Part shown: piece by piece, positions 35,620 through 46,365 of the stretch
Layout of the letters: each line of letters opens with the position of its first letter
How positions within the stretch are numbered: position 1 is the first letter of the stretch
From: Endomychus coccineus
Lineage: Eukaryota; Arthropoda; Insecta; Coleoptera; Endomychidae
Reading direction: 5' to 3'
Assembly (NCBI GenBank): GCA_958510875.1
Contig: OY294068.1
Coordinates: 33,832,297-33,896,296, forward strand
DNA: 64,000 bases
Notes under the pieces: generated by a model
Databases searched by the model: none
What the model was told of the DNA's origin: nothing
The model's input: only the letters and a program-made list of their open reading frames with translations
Translations under genes and position numbers: made by a program

Positions 35620-35886
35620 GTACACAACGAGCGACGCAAGAAACACTGCCCCCACACTCTAACAACGATAGCGCGCAAAGACCGACATTAATCAGGCGTG
35701 AAAATCAAAAATGCTATAACTTCTTAAAAAGCAAATATTTTCGTTCTGTAATCGCAATTTTTTATATAGATTTGCTTATATAATCAAAACAATAATAGCA
35801 TTTTAATAACAATATATCCACAATTGTTCCAACACACAGTAGTAGTTCATACAATAAAATATTAAGTACACACAACTGACATATAT
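35620..35886. promoter_or_regulatory. possible displaced 5' flank of the 32-34 kb pseudogene
   Basis: If the P-like element is removed, this segment becomes continuous with the first visible exon of the minus-strand pseudogene. It is G+C richer next to the insertion (35620-35690). No TATA or initiator could be assigned, so a promoter role is inference from position only. Confidence 0.3.
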
Positions 35887-36344
35887 AGTCGGGTCAAATT
35901 AGACGAAAAAAGTATGAAAGCTGGGAAAATTTGCGGGCAACTCCAATCGACTCCGGGTTTTTTGCGAAATGTTCCTGAATAGATTTACAGCATTCCCGAA
36001 AAAAAACTAATATGTGCTTTTCCATTTTTCAATTTATTGGCCAGTTATTGGCCAATGTTGATGGACAAAACGCGGAAATTTCGCAATTTTCAACGAAAAT
36101 GGCTAGAAAACTGTACTCGAGGATTTTCGAGGTCGCTGATCACGATTCCAAAGTCGGATTTTCCATTTTTCGATTTATTGCCCAGTTATTTTTTAACGAA
36201 AATGGCTAGAAAACTGTACTCGGGGGTTTTCGAGGTGACTGGTAACAAATCTTTTTAGGTTGTTGGAAGATTTATATTCGATCTATAAAGTAACATTCAA
36301 ATTATCGCGCTTCAATTCTGAATATGATGGCACTATAATATATA

Positions 36345-37690
36345 GAAATACTCAACCAATTACCGACCAATTTCCATCCTCCCAATACTCGGAAAAATTT
36401 TCGAAAAAATGGTATCAAGAAGGCTAAATAAATTTCTAGAAAAATTCAAAATAATAAGTAAAAGTCAATACGACTTCCGTGAGAAAACTTATACTCAGGA
36501 TGCAATCTCAGAATTAGTAGTAAACAATATCACGTCAAATTTAGATCAAAACCAAAAGGTTATATGCGTCTTCATCGATTTGGCAAAAGCCTTTGATACT
36601 GTAGATCACGAACTCTTACTAAGAAAACTAGAGAATATTGGCATTCGGGGAAATGCTCTTAACTTACTTGAAAGTTATCTGACTGACCACAAGCAAAAAA
36701 CAAAAATTGGTGACGAAAGGAGCAATGACCAAACATTGACTGTTGGCATACCACAAGGAAGCATATTAGGGCCTATCTTATTCTCTATATATATATTAAT
36801 GACCTCTTACTTTCTAAGAACCTATGTGGAAAACTAATAGCTTTTGCAGATGATATGGTTGTCGTACATAAAGGGAATAACTGGGTCATATTAAAAAATA
36901 TAATAGCAATAGATCTACAATATATGAAACAATGGTATGATACCAACCTATTATCTATAAATTTAACAGAAACAAAATACTTACCTATAACCCTTACCAA
37001 AAGAATCTACCTTGCTTTAATGAAATTCAATTCGGAGGTGAGGAAAATCTTAAAATTGAAAGAGTATCGAACTTCAAATACTTAGGAGTTATACTCGACA
37101 CACATCTAAAATGGGACGTACATGCTGTTGAACTAAATAAGAAATTAAGACACCTAATCTACAAATTCAAAGCACTTAGCAAGATACTCACGCTTTCGTA
37201 ATAGAAAAATATATATTATACTCTAGTAGAATCAATCCTCCAATATGGAATACTTGCATGAGGAGCACTTAATCATTCTAATTACATCAAAATTGAAAGA
37301 CTGCAAAAGCGGTTTTTGGAAATTATGCTACACAAACCTATTTTATATAGCTCAGAACAAATCTACAAAGAATCAGGAATATTAAACCCAAGATAAATGT
37401 ATTGTAAACAAGCCCTGATCTATTATAAAAAGCACCCTTTTCACCTGGAACCAGTCGATCACAGTTATGATACGAGAGCCATATCGGAGAAAAAAGTGAA
37501 AATGTAAAAACAAAAAAAAATATCCACATCCAGAGGGTTACAATACATCGGACCTCGGCTCTACAACTTACTCCCTACTACAGTAAGGCAGGGATGTTCT
37601 TTTTACAAATTTAAGAAACAAACCCACTGTTGGATATCATCTAATAGTAGGATAATAAAAAGCGTAATTGGCTAATTCTATATATTTATG
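36345..37690 (+). pseudogene. jockey-like LINE, RT to 3' tail
   Basis: Starts at NYRPISILPILGK-like sequence and continues with LNKFLEKFKIISKSQYDF, VFIDLAKAFDTVDHELL (motif A), GIPQGSILGPILFSIYI (motif B) and, after a frameshift near 36800, FADDMVVV (active site at 36842-36853). The C-terminal part reads YLGVILDTHLKWD, QYGILA and RLYNLLPTTVR before the stop near 37675. A tail of TATATTTATGTGTATG-type repeats follows. The 5' half (endonuclease) is missing, as usual for 5'-truncated LINE insertions. Three or more frame breaks make it inactive. Confidence 0.85.
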
Positions 37691-37742
37691 TGTATGTGTG
37701 TATGTGTATATGATATGTGAGTGTGTGTGCATATGTGTATAT
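37680..37742. repeat. TG-rich microsatellite, LINE tail
   Basis: TGTGTATG-type repeats form the 3' tail of the preceding LINE and were the landing site of LTR copy B; similar repeats resume after the LTR at about 39426. Confidence 0.75.
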
Positions 37743-39425
37743 TGTTATGATTTCATTTCCTAAACAACAAAAATGATAAAAATTAGAACTTACCGAACAT
37801 TGAAAATCAGAAAAGATTAATGAAAAGATATTATATGGAATTAAAAACAATATTAAAAGTTAAATAATAGTTAGTATAATATAATGAACAATGTAAAACA
37901 TAATAAACAACAATGTAATTAGAATTAGAAATGTAAAACAAGAACTTCAGTGAAAGTGAATAAACGTACAGTGTTACGAAGGCAGAAATCATAATTAAAA
38001 TGATTACAAAAACTATCATGAGATAGCACAAACTATTGAAAAATGTTATAGATATAAGTTAGGATTAGTAAATTTGAGTTATATAATGTTAAAGAAATGT
38101 TATTGAAATATTATATTATGTACTAGTTTTTAAGAATGACAACTGTCAAATTTATGATAATTATTGGAATAATCATATTAATAATAACCTAATCATAGGT
38201 TATCTTATACCAAAGTGTGTGTAAAAATGTAGGCAATATTAATTTAAAAAGAAGGAATCATCATCATTTAAAATAAGTTGAAAATCTCCAATAATTCAAA
38301 ATTTATAGAATACTAAATTCTGATTGGTCGAGACGGATTATAAACGTCAGACTGATAACAATGTAAACTTATGTCAGTTTTCAACAATCATCAAAGCATT
38401 CTTGATAGGTAAAGAAAGCACCTCATAGGTTGAATATGACATCAAGTAGCATCGGTTTTGAAGGCCTATAAAAGGCATCTGAAGACAAGCCAAGTCAGTT
38501 AGCCATCAACATCTGAAGAGTCAAGGTACTCAAGCAACTCTTAAAGTTTCCATAACCTTAGTTTATTGAATAAACATCGGAGAACCCAAGTGTTCCAGTA
38601 GCTTCGTAAGGTTGAAAGTAACCGAAGCAAATAAATAATTTCTACAAGTCAAGTAGTGTTCCAAGTCTCCGAACAAAGTTTAAAGGTTACAATAACCTAC
38701 AATTCATAAGTAACATCGAACGATAGCCAGCCTTCGATAAAGTTCCAAACATCATTAAAGAGTTTTGTATCTTTAATAAAAAGAGTAAAACTAAGTTTTT
38801 CAACAATTCCTGATTTCAAAACAAGTAACCATAGTTTACCTGTGTTTATTGTGAATAGCAGAGAAATTGTGTACGGTTAAAAGTGAATTATCAAATTAAT
38901 CTGAAGATCAAGCCAATTGAACATTGCCTACATTTTAAAGATATTCTTGGATATAAACTAAACGTAAGTTTATTTATTATTTCTCCTTTGTATTATTATT
39001 TGTCTGTAAATCTGAAAGAAAGATTATAGATTATAACTTTGTAAACAAAGATAAATAGTAAATAATTTTGAGGTTAGATCATAGATCTATTTGAACATAA
39101 AATTGTTAAAATTGATACCCGAGATAAAAATGGAGTCATAGAAATTTAAATATAAAAGTTTTTTAACATTCAAAGGACATTGTGTTTAATTCCATAGATA
39201 TAAAATAAAAAGGTAAAAGTTCATTATTCAAATCAAAACAAACATAAGATTCAAAATAAATCAAAATACAATAAGAAAGCTAGCCGGTAGAATTCAAAAC
39301 ATTGAAATATTCAAATCAATATTCGAATTAATTAATAATAATTTATAATTAAGTAATAAGCTCAAAAGACCATTCTTAACAATTGTCACCACAACGTGGG
39401 GCAAAATAAATCAAAAGAGTGCATA
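37743..39425 (+). mobile_element. LTR copy B with primer-binding-site stub
   Basis: The LTR is 37743-39381 (1639 bases, TGTTATGATTTC...CTTAACA). It is followed by a sequence resembling a tRNA-Lys primer-binding site (CAACGTGGGGC at 39393-39403) and about 20 more bases before ATAT at 39426-39429. ATAT also precedes the LTR at 37739-37742. There is no gag, pol or second LTR. It is inserted in the TG-rich tail of the LINE, so it is younger than that LINE. Confidence 0.8.
38467..38500 (+). promoter_or_regulatory. LTR promoter: TATA box and initiator (copy B)
   Basis: TATAAAA at 38467-38473 and TCAGTT at 38495-38500; the initiator A is 30 bases after the first T of the TATA box. Copy C has the same TATA box (54099-54105), but its initiator reads TTAGTT. 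Confidence 0.8.
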
Positions 39426-40181
39426 ATATGTGTATGTATATAAATGTGAAAGAAAGACGCATGGTAATGGAGAAGAGTAAGGAGGGATCCCTTTCTATAT
39501 TGAATCATATCGAGAGGATCTCGGGCAAATGCATACTTTCGAAACCGTTGATTGAGCACGTGGCTGTTGAATTTTATTGTGTTTATTGTGTAATTGTGTT
39601 TATTGTGTGAACGACATTTTCTTAAACTTATTATTTTTTGGAATAATTAATTAATAATTAATTATTCATCTACAAATTAATTTTTTTTTACATCCACTTA
39701 TTACGGATTGTAAGTCTTTATATTCTTTTCTATTGTTCCATATCAACACAGATATTTTAAGTAAAATATTTTTCCTTAAGCGAGCCTCAGTTATACGATC
39801 CTTTATTACCAATAGGAAATAATACCGCGCTCGCCGTATATACCCTTCCCGCAGTAGCCGTATAAAAAGGGGATTAATTTTTATAACCTCTATGGTACAC
39901 CACAATGAATCGAAAAATGGGAAATCCGACTTCGGAATCGTGATCAGCGACCTCGAAAACCCCCGAGTACAGTTTTTTAGCCATTTTCGTTAGAAATTGC
40001 AAAATTTCCGCGTTTTGTCCATCAACATTGGCCAATAACTGGCCAATAAATTGAAAAATGGAAAAGCACATATTTTTTTTGGGAATATTGTAAATTCGTT
40101 CAGGAACATTTTGCAAAAAACCCGGAGTCGATCGGAGTTGCCGGCAAATTTTCCCAGCTTTTTTGCTAATATGACCCGACT

Positions 40182-43179
40182 CATAATTATTATGCTAGGG
40201 AATAGATACACATTTCATATCAGAATCATACGATAGGCAAAATTTTTAGTTTTCCTCCTTTTAATTTCAATTATTGGTGAGCTTATTTATTCTATTCTTT
40301 AAATTTACGTATTTATAAAATATTCAGTGAATTAGAATTTAATTTTGTTATAGACAGTTTGAAGTTGATCATGAAGGGCAATTTTAAGCAATTCTCAATA
40401 TACCCTTATCCAATGATAATTTTCTGTTTTACTATGATTCATTATTCAACCCAAACAATACAATCATTACTGTACTGTCCAAGACAGAAGATCGTTTGAA
40501 AGAATGTCAAGTATAGCACATGGGATCCACAATATCTACATAGCGTATGTATACTACTTTTGTCCAACACGCTTTTAGAAAGTATATATTGTATGATTAA
40601 AGATCAGATTGTAACATATATGATTCTGATAGACTGTGTCAAAATGTATATGCTATCACCAGATAGCGGCTAAGCCATTCTGACACAGTATGTTAGAATG
40701 ATATTTTGATAATAAGATATTCTAATAATGAATTCTGTGGTAATATTTTGCCAAATAAGAAATTACTTTTTTTGTGAAATTTCCAAAATCTTCGAGAAAA
40801 CATAGTCTACTAACATGTTTGAAATCTCATATTCCATCTATCTTCGCGATCCACCTCAGGCTCGAGACTACAAACTCGTATGGAATATAAACCATCCCAA
40901 ACTTGTCATAGAATATGCTATTAAATGTTTGTTTATACTTAATTTTCTTACTGCATACTCGAAACACCATAAAAGAGTTGTAGACAAACCGGATTTGCAC
41001 CTTTATGATGCTACGTCACAATTGATGTTCTGCCCAACTATATATTTGTTCTGACGGCGGCATATCACCGACAAAGGCAAACACAGTAGATATTTGAGTG
41101 GAACCCTCTACATCGTATTCTCAACAGTTTGGTTTGATGATTAGAATATGTTTTAATTGAAACGTGAATTTCAATCATTACTTATATATTTAGTAATCAT
41201 TGTATTTCAGATATTGTAGAGTACTTCGTCTGGGTTTTATTATATAGTATATAAGTATTATAATATTGATTACATTTTTACGCTCGGCGCCTATGACTTC
41301 GTGCAATTTCGCTCTAATTTTTACAGTTTTTACCCTCAGTTCTCCGGTCTTCATTCAAAGTACAAAGAATATCGAATAGTATCCGTTTTATGAACAAGAT
41401 GATCTTGTTGACAGCCTTTCTCAACTCTTGCAATATTCGAAATAGAACTGGAACGTTTCTCCCGAACAATTGGTTTTGCAGTTAATAGAGCATTTGTATT
41501 GATGGACATGTTGAATGCTATCCGAACGTCTCCAAGACCCTTCTTGAATACAGGAAACTACTTAATGCCGGGATTTGTGTCATTAATTGTGCGAGATAGG
41601 ATGATAACAGTGTTCAAGAGAATCATACATAAGCACATCGCATCATCTTGTCAATCTATGGAGGATTATATCTTACAACTATTAATACCGTTTAAGGTTC
41701 CTAATCCTTCAAATGAACTCTGAGCATTATGCCGATTTAATCGCATTAAACGTTATGCTTTAGTCCTCGCAATATGTTCCACGGCTTACGATAAGTTAGG
41801 AATCTTTCCACATCGTTTAAATCAAATTCATAACAGGAAATTAAAAGGGAGGGTCAATGGATAATAAAAAGATAATTTCATTCAACTTATGGGTAAAACT
41901 TTATAGGAACGACAAATAACGATCGTAGTTCGGAGTTATAGCATTTGTGAAATCCAAATATTCATCTCGGATGATTCAAAAGAATAAAAACAGAATAAAT
42001 CCACATAATGTTGATAGTAACCGTGATTCTGGATATAATGAATAATCATAACATATAAATAAGTGATCTAAGTTAGATTCTAGTAATCTGTCATACCACA
42101 GAAACTATGAGTAATTCTTGAAAAATCACATCCCTGGTTAACGTCTTCAAGGATATTAAATCACATAGATTATATTCATTAATGAAGAAAAATATTGCTT
42201 TCGAAACTAAGAGAGATTCAAGACTTAAATGAATACAAAAGTTGAAGGCGTGGAAAGACAGGGATATCTAGTATCTATGTTATGGGGTAGTTTGTCATGG
42301 TTATGTTTTGGTGCCTATGTATAAGCTGCGATTCTAAGAGCTTTCTGTCATGTAAACGTTACCTGATCTAAGCAACTAGGGCACTGCTGAACTCTACTAT
42401 GTAGCATTTCATAGATTATCATGAAATAAGATAGTTTGTTATATAGCCTCCAAAATATAAGTCTCATATGTATTAATTTACTCTTACATGGAAAAATTCA
42501 AAGCCAAAACGTGTAGGCGTGAGAACAGCTACTATTTTTTGCATTGGGTGTTATCTGAGGGATTAGTTAGCTCAGTCAGACTCTAATATTGAATGTATAT
42601 CATGATGGTAAAGTATAGTTCAAATTATTTCGTTGACCTTTTGACTGCAATAAAGCCCTAATTATCTCTCTGGGCATAAAAGCCACCAAATTTATCACGT
42701 TTTCGGGCAGAGCCAGAGTATATATAAGTTTTATTCATCTGCAAACCAAATTATACTATTTTAAGTAGGTAGAGATAGACCGTAGATGTTATTGGTTTTT
42801 AGCGAGTGATTTGTTTTTGCACTAGTGTTAGAATGTTGGACCTTAAGATTGTGCTGATACTGAGGCAGCTTGTACTGTCACTTTCAGAAGAAAGCATTCA
42901 TCTCTCGATGCTAAACAATCAATTAGAAATGTACATGAATCTTTGCTAAAAAGACGTTTTATTCAAGAGATGCTGGAATGTATGCTCTAACAAGTACTTC
43001 TTTATTTTCGGTAAAGAACTAAAGTCTAATATTCCTAGAAAAAAGCGACATGACGGACACACTTAGAAGTGATGTGAATTTATAAAGAAGGACAATGTAT
43101 AAAATGTATGAAGAATAACCAGTACTTACACTGGTTTCCCTAAAAAATAGGGACTAACGACGAAACAAATATTTCTCGT
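40182..43179. other. about 3 kb without recognised genes
   Basis: Scattered ORFs (for example 41499-41723, 74 codons) have no recognisable similarity. No repeat structure seen by eye. Confidence 0.4.
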
Positions 43180-43858
43180 GGCATTTCAAGTCTAAGGACA
43201 ATTTTGCTTGAAATGAGTTTTAAATATCAGATGATTGATAAAAGACGAACCCTGGAAACTCAACGTTTACGGGAATAGCGCCATGTATTATCTATCTTGA
43301 CGTAGCATGAATGATTTTTAAAAAAATTCCAAGCTGAAGCTCTTTCAAATAAAGGCAAGAGCATAACAATAATACGTTCAGGTGCAGAAAATGGATTTGT
43401 TCCGAACTGTCTGCTGCTTTCAGCTAAACAGATTCTTCTCTAGATTACCACTAAAACACTGATACAAAACTTTTGGAGATTGGTTTCTTCAAAATATACT
43501 CAAAAATTGCGGAATTCTAATGGACAATGCTAGTTATCATAGTCGAGTGAAAATGTTGCCTAGTTCTAACATCACCAAAGCAGACATTCAAAATTGTATA
43601 AAAGTGGATAGAATATATTTTGAAGAAACATACACTTAACAGGATCTTTTAGAAGTATTAAAGGTTTTCAAAATTAATGAAGCGTACTCGTCTCCACCTT
43701 GTGTATTTAATCCAATTGACCTAATATGGCACGAAGTCAAATAAAATATTAGAAGGAATAATATTTCCCCAACATTAAATATTTCTAATAATAAAGATTT
43801 TTGAGCCAGGTTTGAATTATATAAAAATTCTCGGGAAAATAGGTCATGTGATTATATA

Positions 43859-46190
43859 CAGGGTGTCCTCGAACTGCGTGGCCAAAATAAAACCGAAGAT
43901 TATTTGATTCGAAAAAAGTTGAGGAGCCTTTTTACTTTTGCCTCAAGTGTCTTGTTTACCCGGTAGAGGGCTTCAAAATTGCAAAAATAATTTTGTTTTT
44001 TCGGTATAACTTGAGAACGTGATGAAGAACTTTCACAATATTTAGCAAGAGAGTTACTGTCAATAATGGCCATTTTTGAGAGTGGAGCACAGAGCCTTAG
44101 AGACCATAGAAATGGCTCAAACTTGAGGATGTAACGGGAAAAGTGTCCAGAACTTTTTTGTGGTCAATGTAATTCACCCTATATTTTTTATGTAGATAGC
44201 TTATCTAATTTGAAAACTTTTCTTACTCTCAGAAAATTTTGATAAAATCAACGGATTAGCTTGAAAAAATTAATTTTCGAGTCTCTGCAATTTTGGCTTA
44301 CTAATTTTACTTGATTAAAATACCTTAGTTGTCTTTGCTTTTCTAATGTCATTTTGGCATTTGAAGAATTTATTCTCAAAACTGTCGTCAGTTTTTACTT
44401 TGCTTTCCGTAAAAATTTTATAAAATTATGGCTCAAAATTTCACTAACACTGAAATGGTTGATATGTTATTGATTTATGGACTTTGTCGTTGCAATGGCC
44501 GGAGAAAGGAAAGATATCCGCATCGCAGAATTCCAAATCGGCAAACCTTCGCGAAACTGGCAAATTTGAAGCAAATCGCAGAGAAACTGGACGCAGACGG
44601 TCAAGAAGGACGTTAGAGCTCGAAGAAGCGATACTGGAAGCGGTTGAAACTGAACCTGGGATAAGCACACTACGTTTGGGACTTCGTATTGGAGCCTCAA
44701 AATCATTAGTTCATAATGTACTGAAAGAAGAACTGTTGTATCCCTATCATATTAAAACAGTTCAAGACTTATTTCCCATGGATCCAGGTCATCGGCTAGA
44801 TTTCTGTCGGCTTATTGTCCAAAGACAAAACGCAAACCCCAATTTTTGTAGAAGAATTCTGTTCACGGACGAAGATACTTTCACGAGATGTGGTCTTTTT
44901 AACCTCCATAATGAACATTTCTATGCTGATGAAAATCCTCATGAAACGGAAGTTACATATTTTCAGAATCAAACTAAAATCAATGTTTGGGTTGGAATTG
45001 TGGATAACTTTATTATTGGCCCTACCGTTATACCCGATCGATTGAACGGGGAGAACTACTTGCACTTTTTGGAACAAAGGCTACTTGAACTGTTGGAAGA
45101 CTTGCCCTTACACATTCGTCGTGGCCTGGTTTATCCATGATGGTGCACCTCCTCATTTCACATTAGCTGTGAGGCGACATTTGAATGCGGAATATCCAGA
45201 TCGCTGGATAGGTAGAGGACACGATGCACCAGTGAACTGGCCGGCCCGCTCCCCTGATTTGACTCCCTGCGACTTCTTTCTATGGGGCGCTTTGAAGTCG
45301 AAAGTTTATGCAGCTCCAGTAAACACACGAGAGGAATTGTTGCAACGAATTAATCATGAAACGGATTTATTGAAGAATGATCCTGAAGTACTAGCCAGAG
45401 TTCAATCCAATTTCTTGAAACGAATTAATTTGTGTATTCAGGAAAATGGGCAACATTTCGAACAATTGCTGCCTTAGCGATTTCCCAAAAAGTTTTGTTG
45501 TTTCTTTTAATTTAGCATTTGTTTTTCCTAAATAATAATATTGTTTCCCCATTTCTATTGTTTTTATTATTCGTGTTTTACAGAGATATTAACCATTTCA
45601 GTGTTAGTGAAATTTTGAGCCATAATTTTATAAAATTTTTACGGAAAGCAAAGTAAAAACTGACAGTTTTGAGAATAAATTCTCCAAATGCCAAAATGAC
45701 ATTAGAAAAGCAAAGGCAACTAAGGTATTTTAATCAAGTAAAATTAATAAGCCAAAATTGCAGAGACTCGAAAATTATTTTTTTCAAGCTAATCCGTTGA
45801 TTTTATCAAAATTTTCTAAGAGTAAGAAAAGTTTTCAAATTAGATAAGCTATCTACATAAAAAATATAGGGTGAATTACATTGATCACAAAAAAGTTCTG
45901 GACACTTTTCCCGTTACATCCTCAAGTTTGAGCCATTTCTATGGTCTCTAAGGCTCTATGCTCCACTCTCAAAAACGGCTATTATTGACAGTAACTCAGC
46001 TGCCAAATATTGTAAAAGTCCTTCATCACGTTCTCAAGTTATACCGAAAAAACAAAATTATTTTTGCAACTTTGAAGCCCTCTACCGGCTAAACAAGACA
46101 CTTGAGGCAAAAGTAAAAAGGCTCATCAAATTTTTTTCGAATCAAAGAATCTTCGATTTTATTTTAGCCACGCAGTTCGAGGACACCCTG
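43859..46190 (+). mobile_element. Tc1/mariner-superfamily element, ~600-bp TIRs
   Basis: A complete element of 2332 bases with CAGGGTGTCCTCGAACTGCG at the left end, its complement at the right end, and TA on both sides. The inverted repeats extend about 600 bases (43859-44466 and 45584-46190) with few differences, so the DNA could fold back over most of its length. The left repeat runs into the transposase gene and includes its start codon. Confidence 0.9.
44428..45477 (+). pseudogene. transposase of the long-TIR element, two frameshifts
   Basis: Starts at ATG 44428 (MAQNFTNTEMVDMLLIYGL), shifts frame near 44545-44555, continues with LRETGKFEANRRETGRRR, a helix-turn-helix region (LRLGLRIGASKSLVHNVL), and LFTDEDTF (first Asp). 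After a second shift near 45122 it gives FIHDGAPPHF (second Asp), WIGRGHDAPVNWPARSPDL and TPCDFFLWG (third Asp), ending at 45477. I count 43 residues between the second and third Asp, against 34 in mariner. Only two frame lesions in about 350 codons suggest recent decay, or one could be a sequencing error. Confidence 0.85.
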
Positions 46191-46365
46191 TATAATTAAA
46201 TATTTCTGTAGGGGAATTAATACGGAACATAGTAAATACAATTTCTGTAGACACTTGGAAAAACTATATACAAAAATGATTAAGGTGGAAAACTCTTATA
46301 CGTGTATGATTACTAAGTTTAGGTTTAGATGAAGATAATAGTGATAGTGACACCGAACTAAATTG

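Larger units (their letters stand above)
35887..40181. mobile_element. long-inverted-repeat element E with nested insertions
   Basis: Outer ends begin AGTCGGGTCA at 35887 and end with its complement at 40181. The arms, 35887-36178 and about 39900-40181, are inverted copies with only scattered differences. Both include GGCCAGTTATTGGCCAATGT and GGTCGCTGATCACGATTCC. Between the arms lie a LINE (36345-37690) and LTR copy B (37743). Removing both leaves an element of roughly 1.2 kb. No transposase was seen, so it is non-autonomous; the family name is unknown to me. No clean target-site duplication was found. Confidence 0.75.
43180..46365 (+). pseudogene. IS630/Tc1-type transposase split by a nested element
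   Basis: Part 1 (43180-43856) reads LRTILLEMSFKYQMIDKRRT, SITIIRSGAENGFVP, LMDNASYHSRVK (second catalytic Asp) and FNPIDLIWHEVK (third acidic position), in broken frames. Part 2 resumes after the nested element, and at about 46312-46363 encodes LSLGLDEDNSDSDTELN and a stop, the acidic C-terminal tail typical of this insect lineage. The interruption at a TA dinucleotide (43857-43858 and 46191-46192) fits insertion of the younger element into the older coding sequence. Confidence 0.75.
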
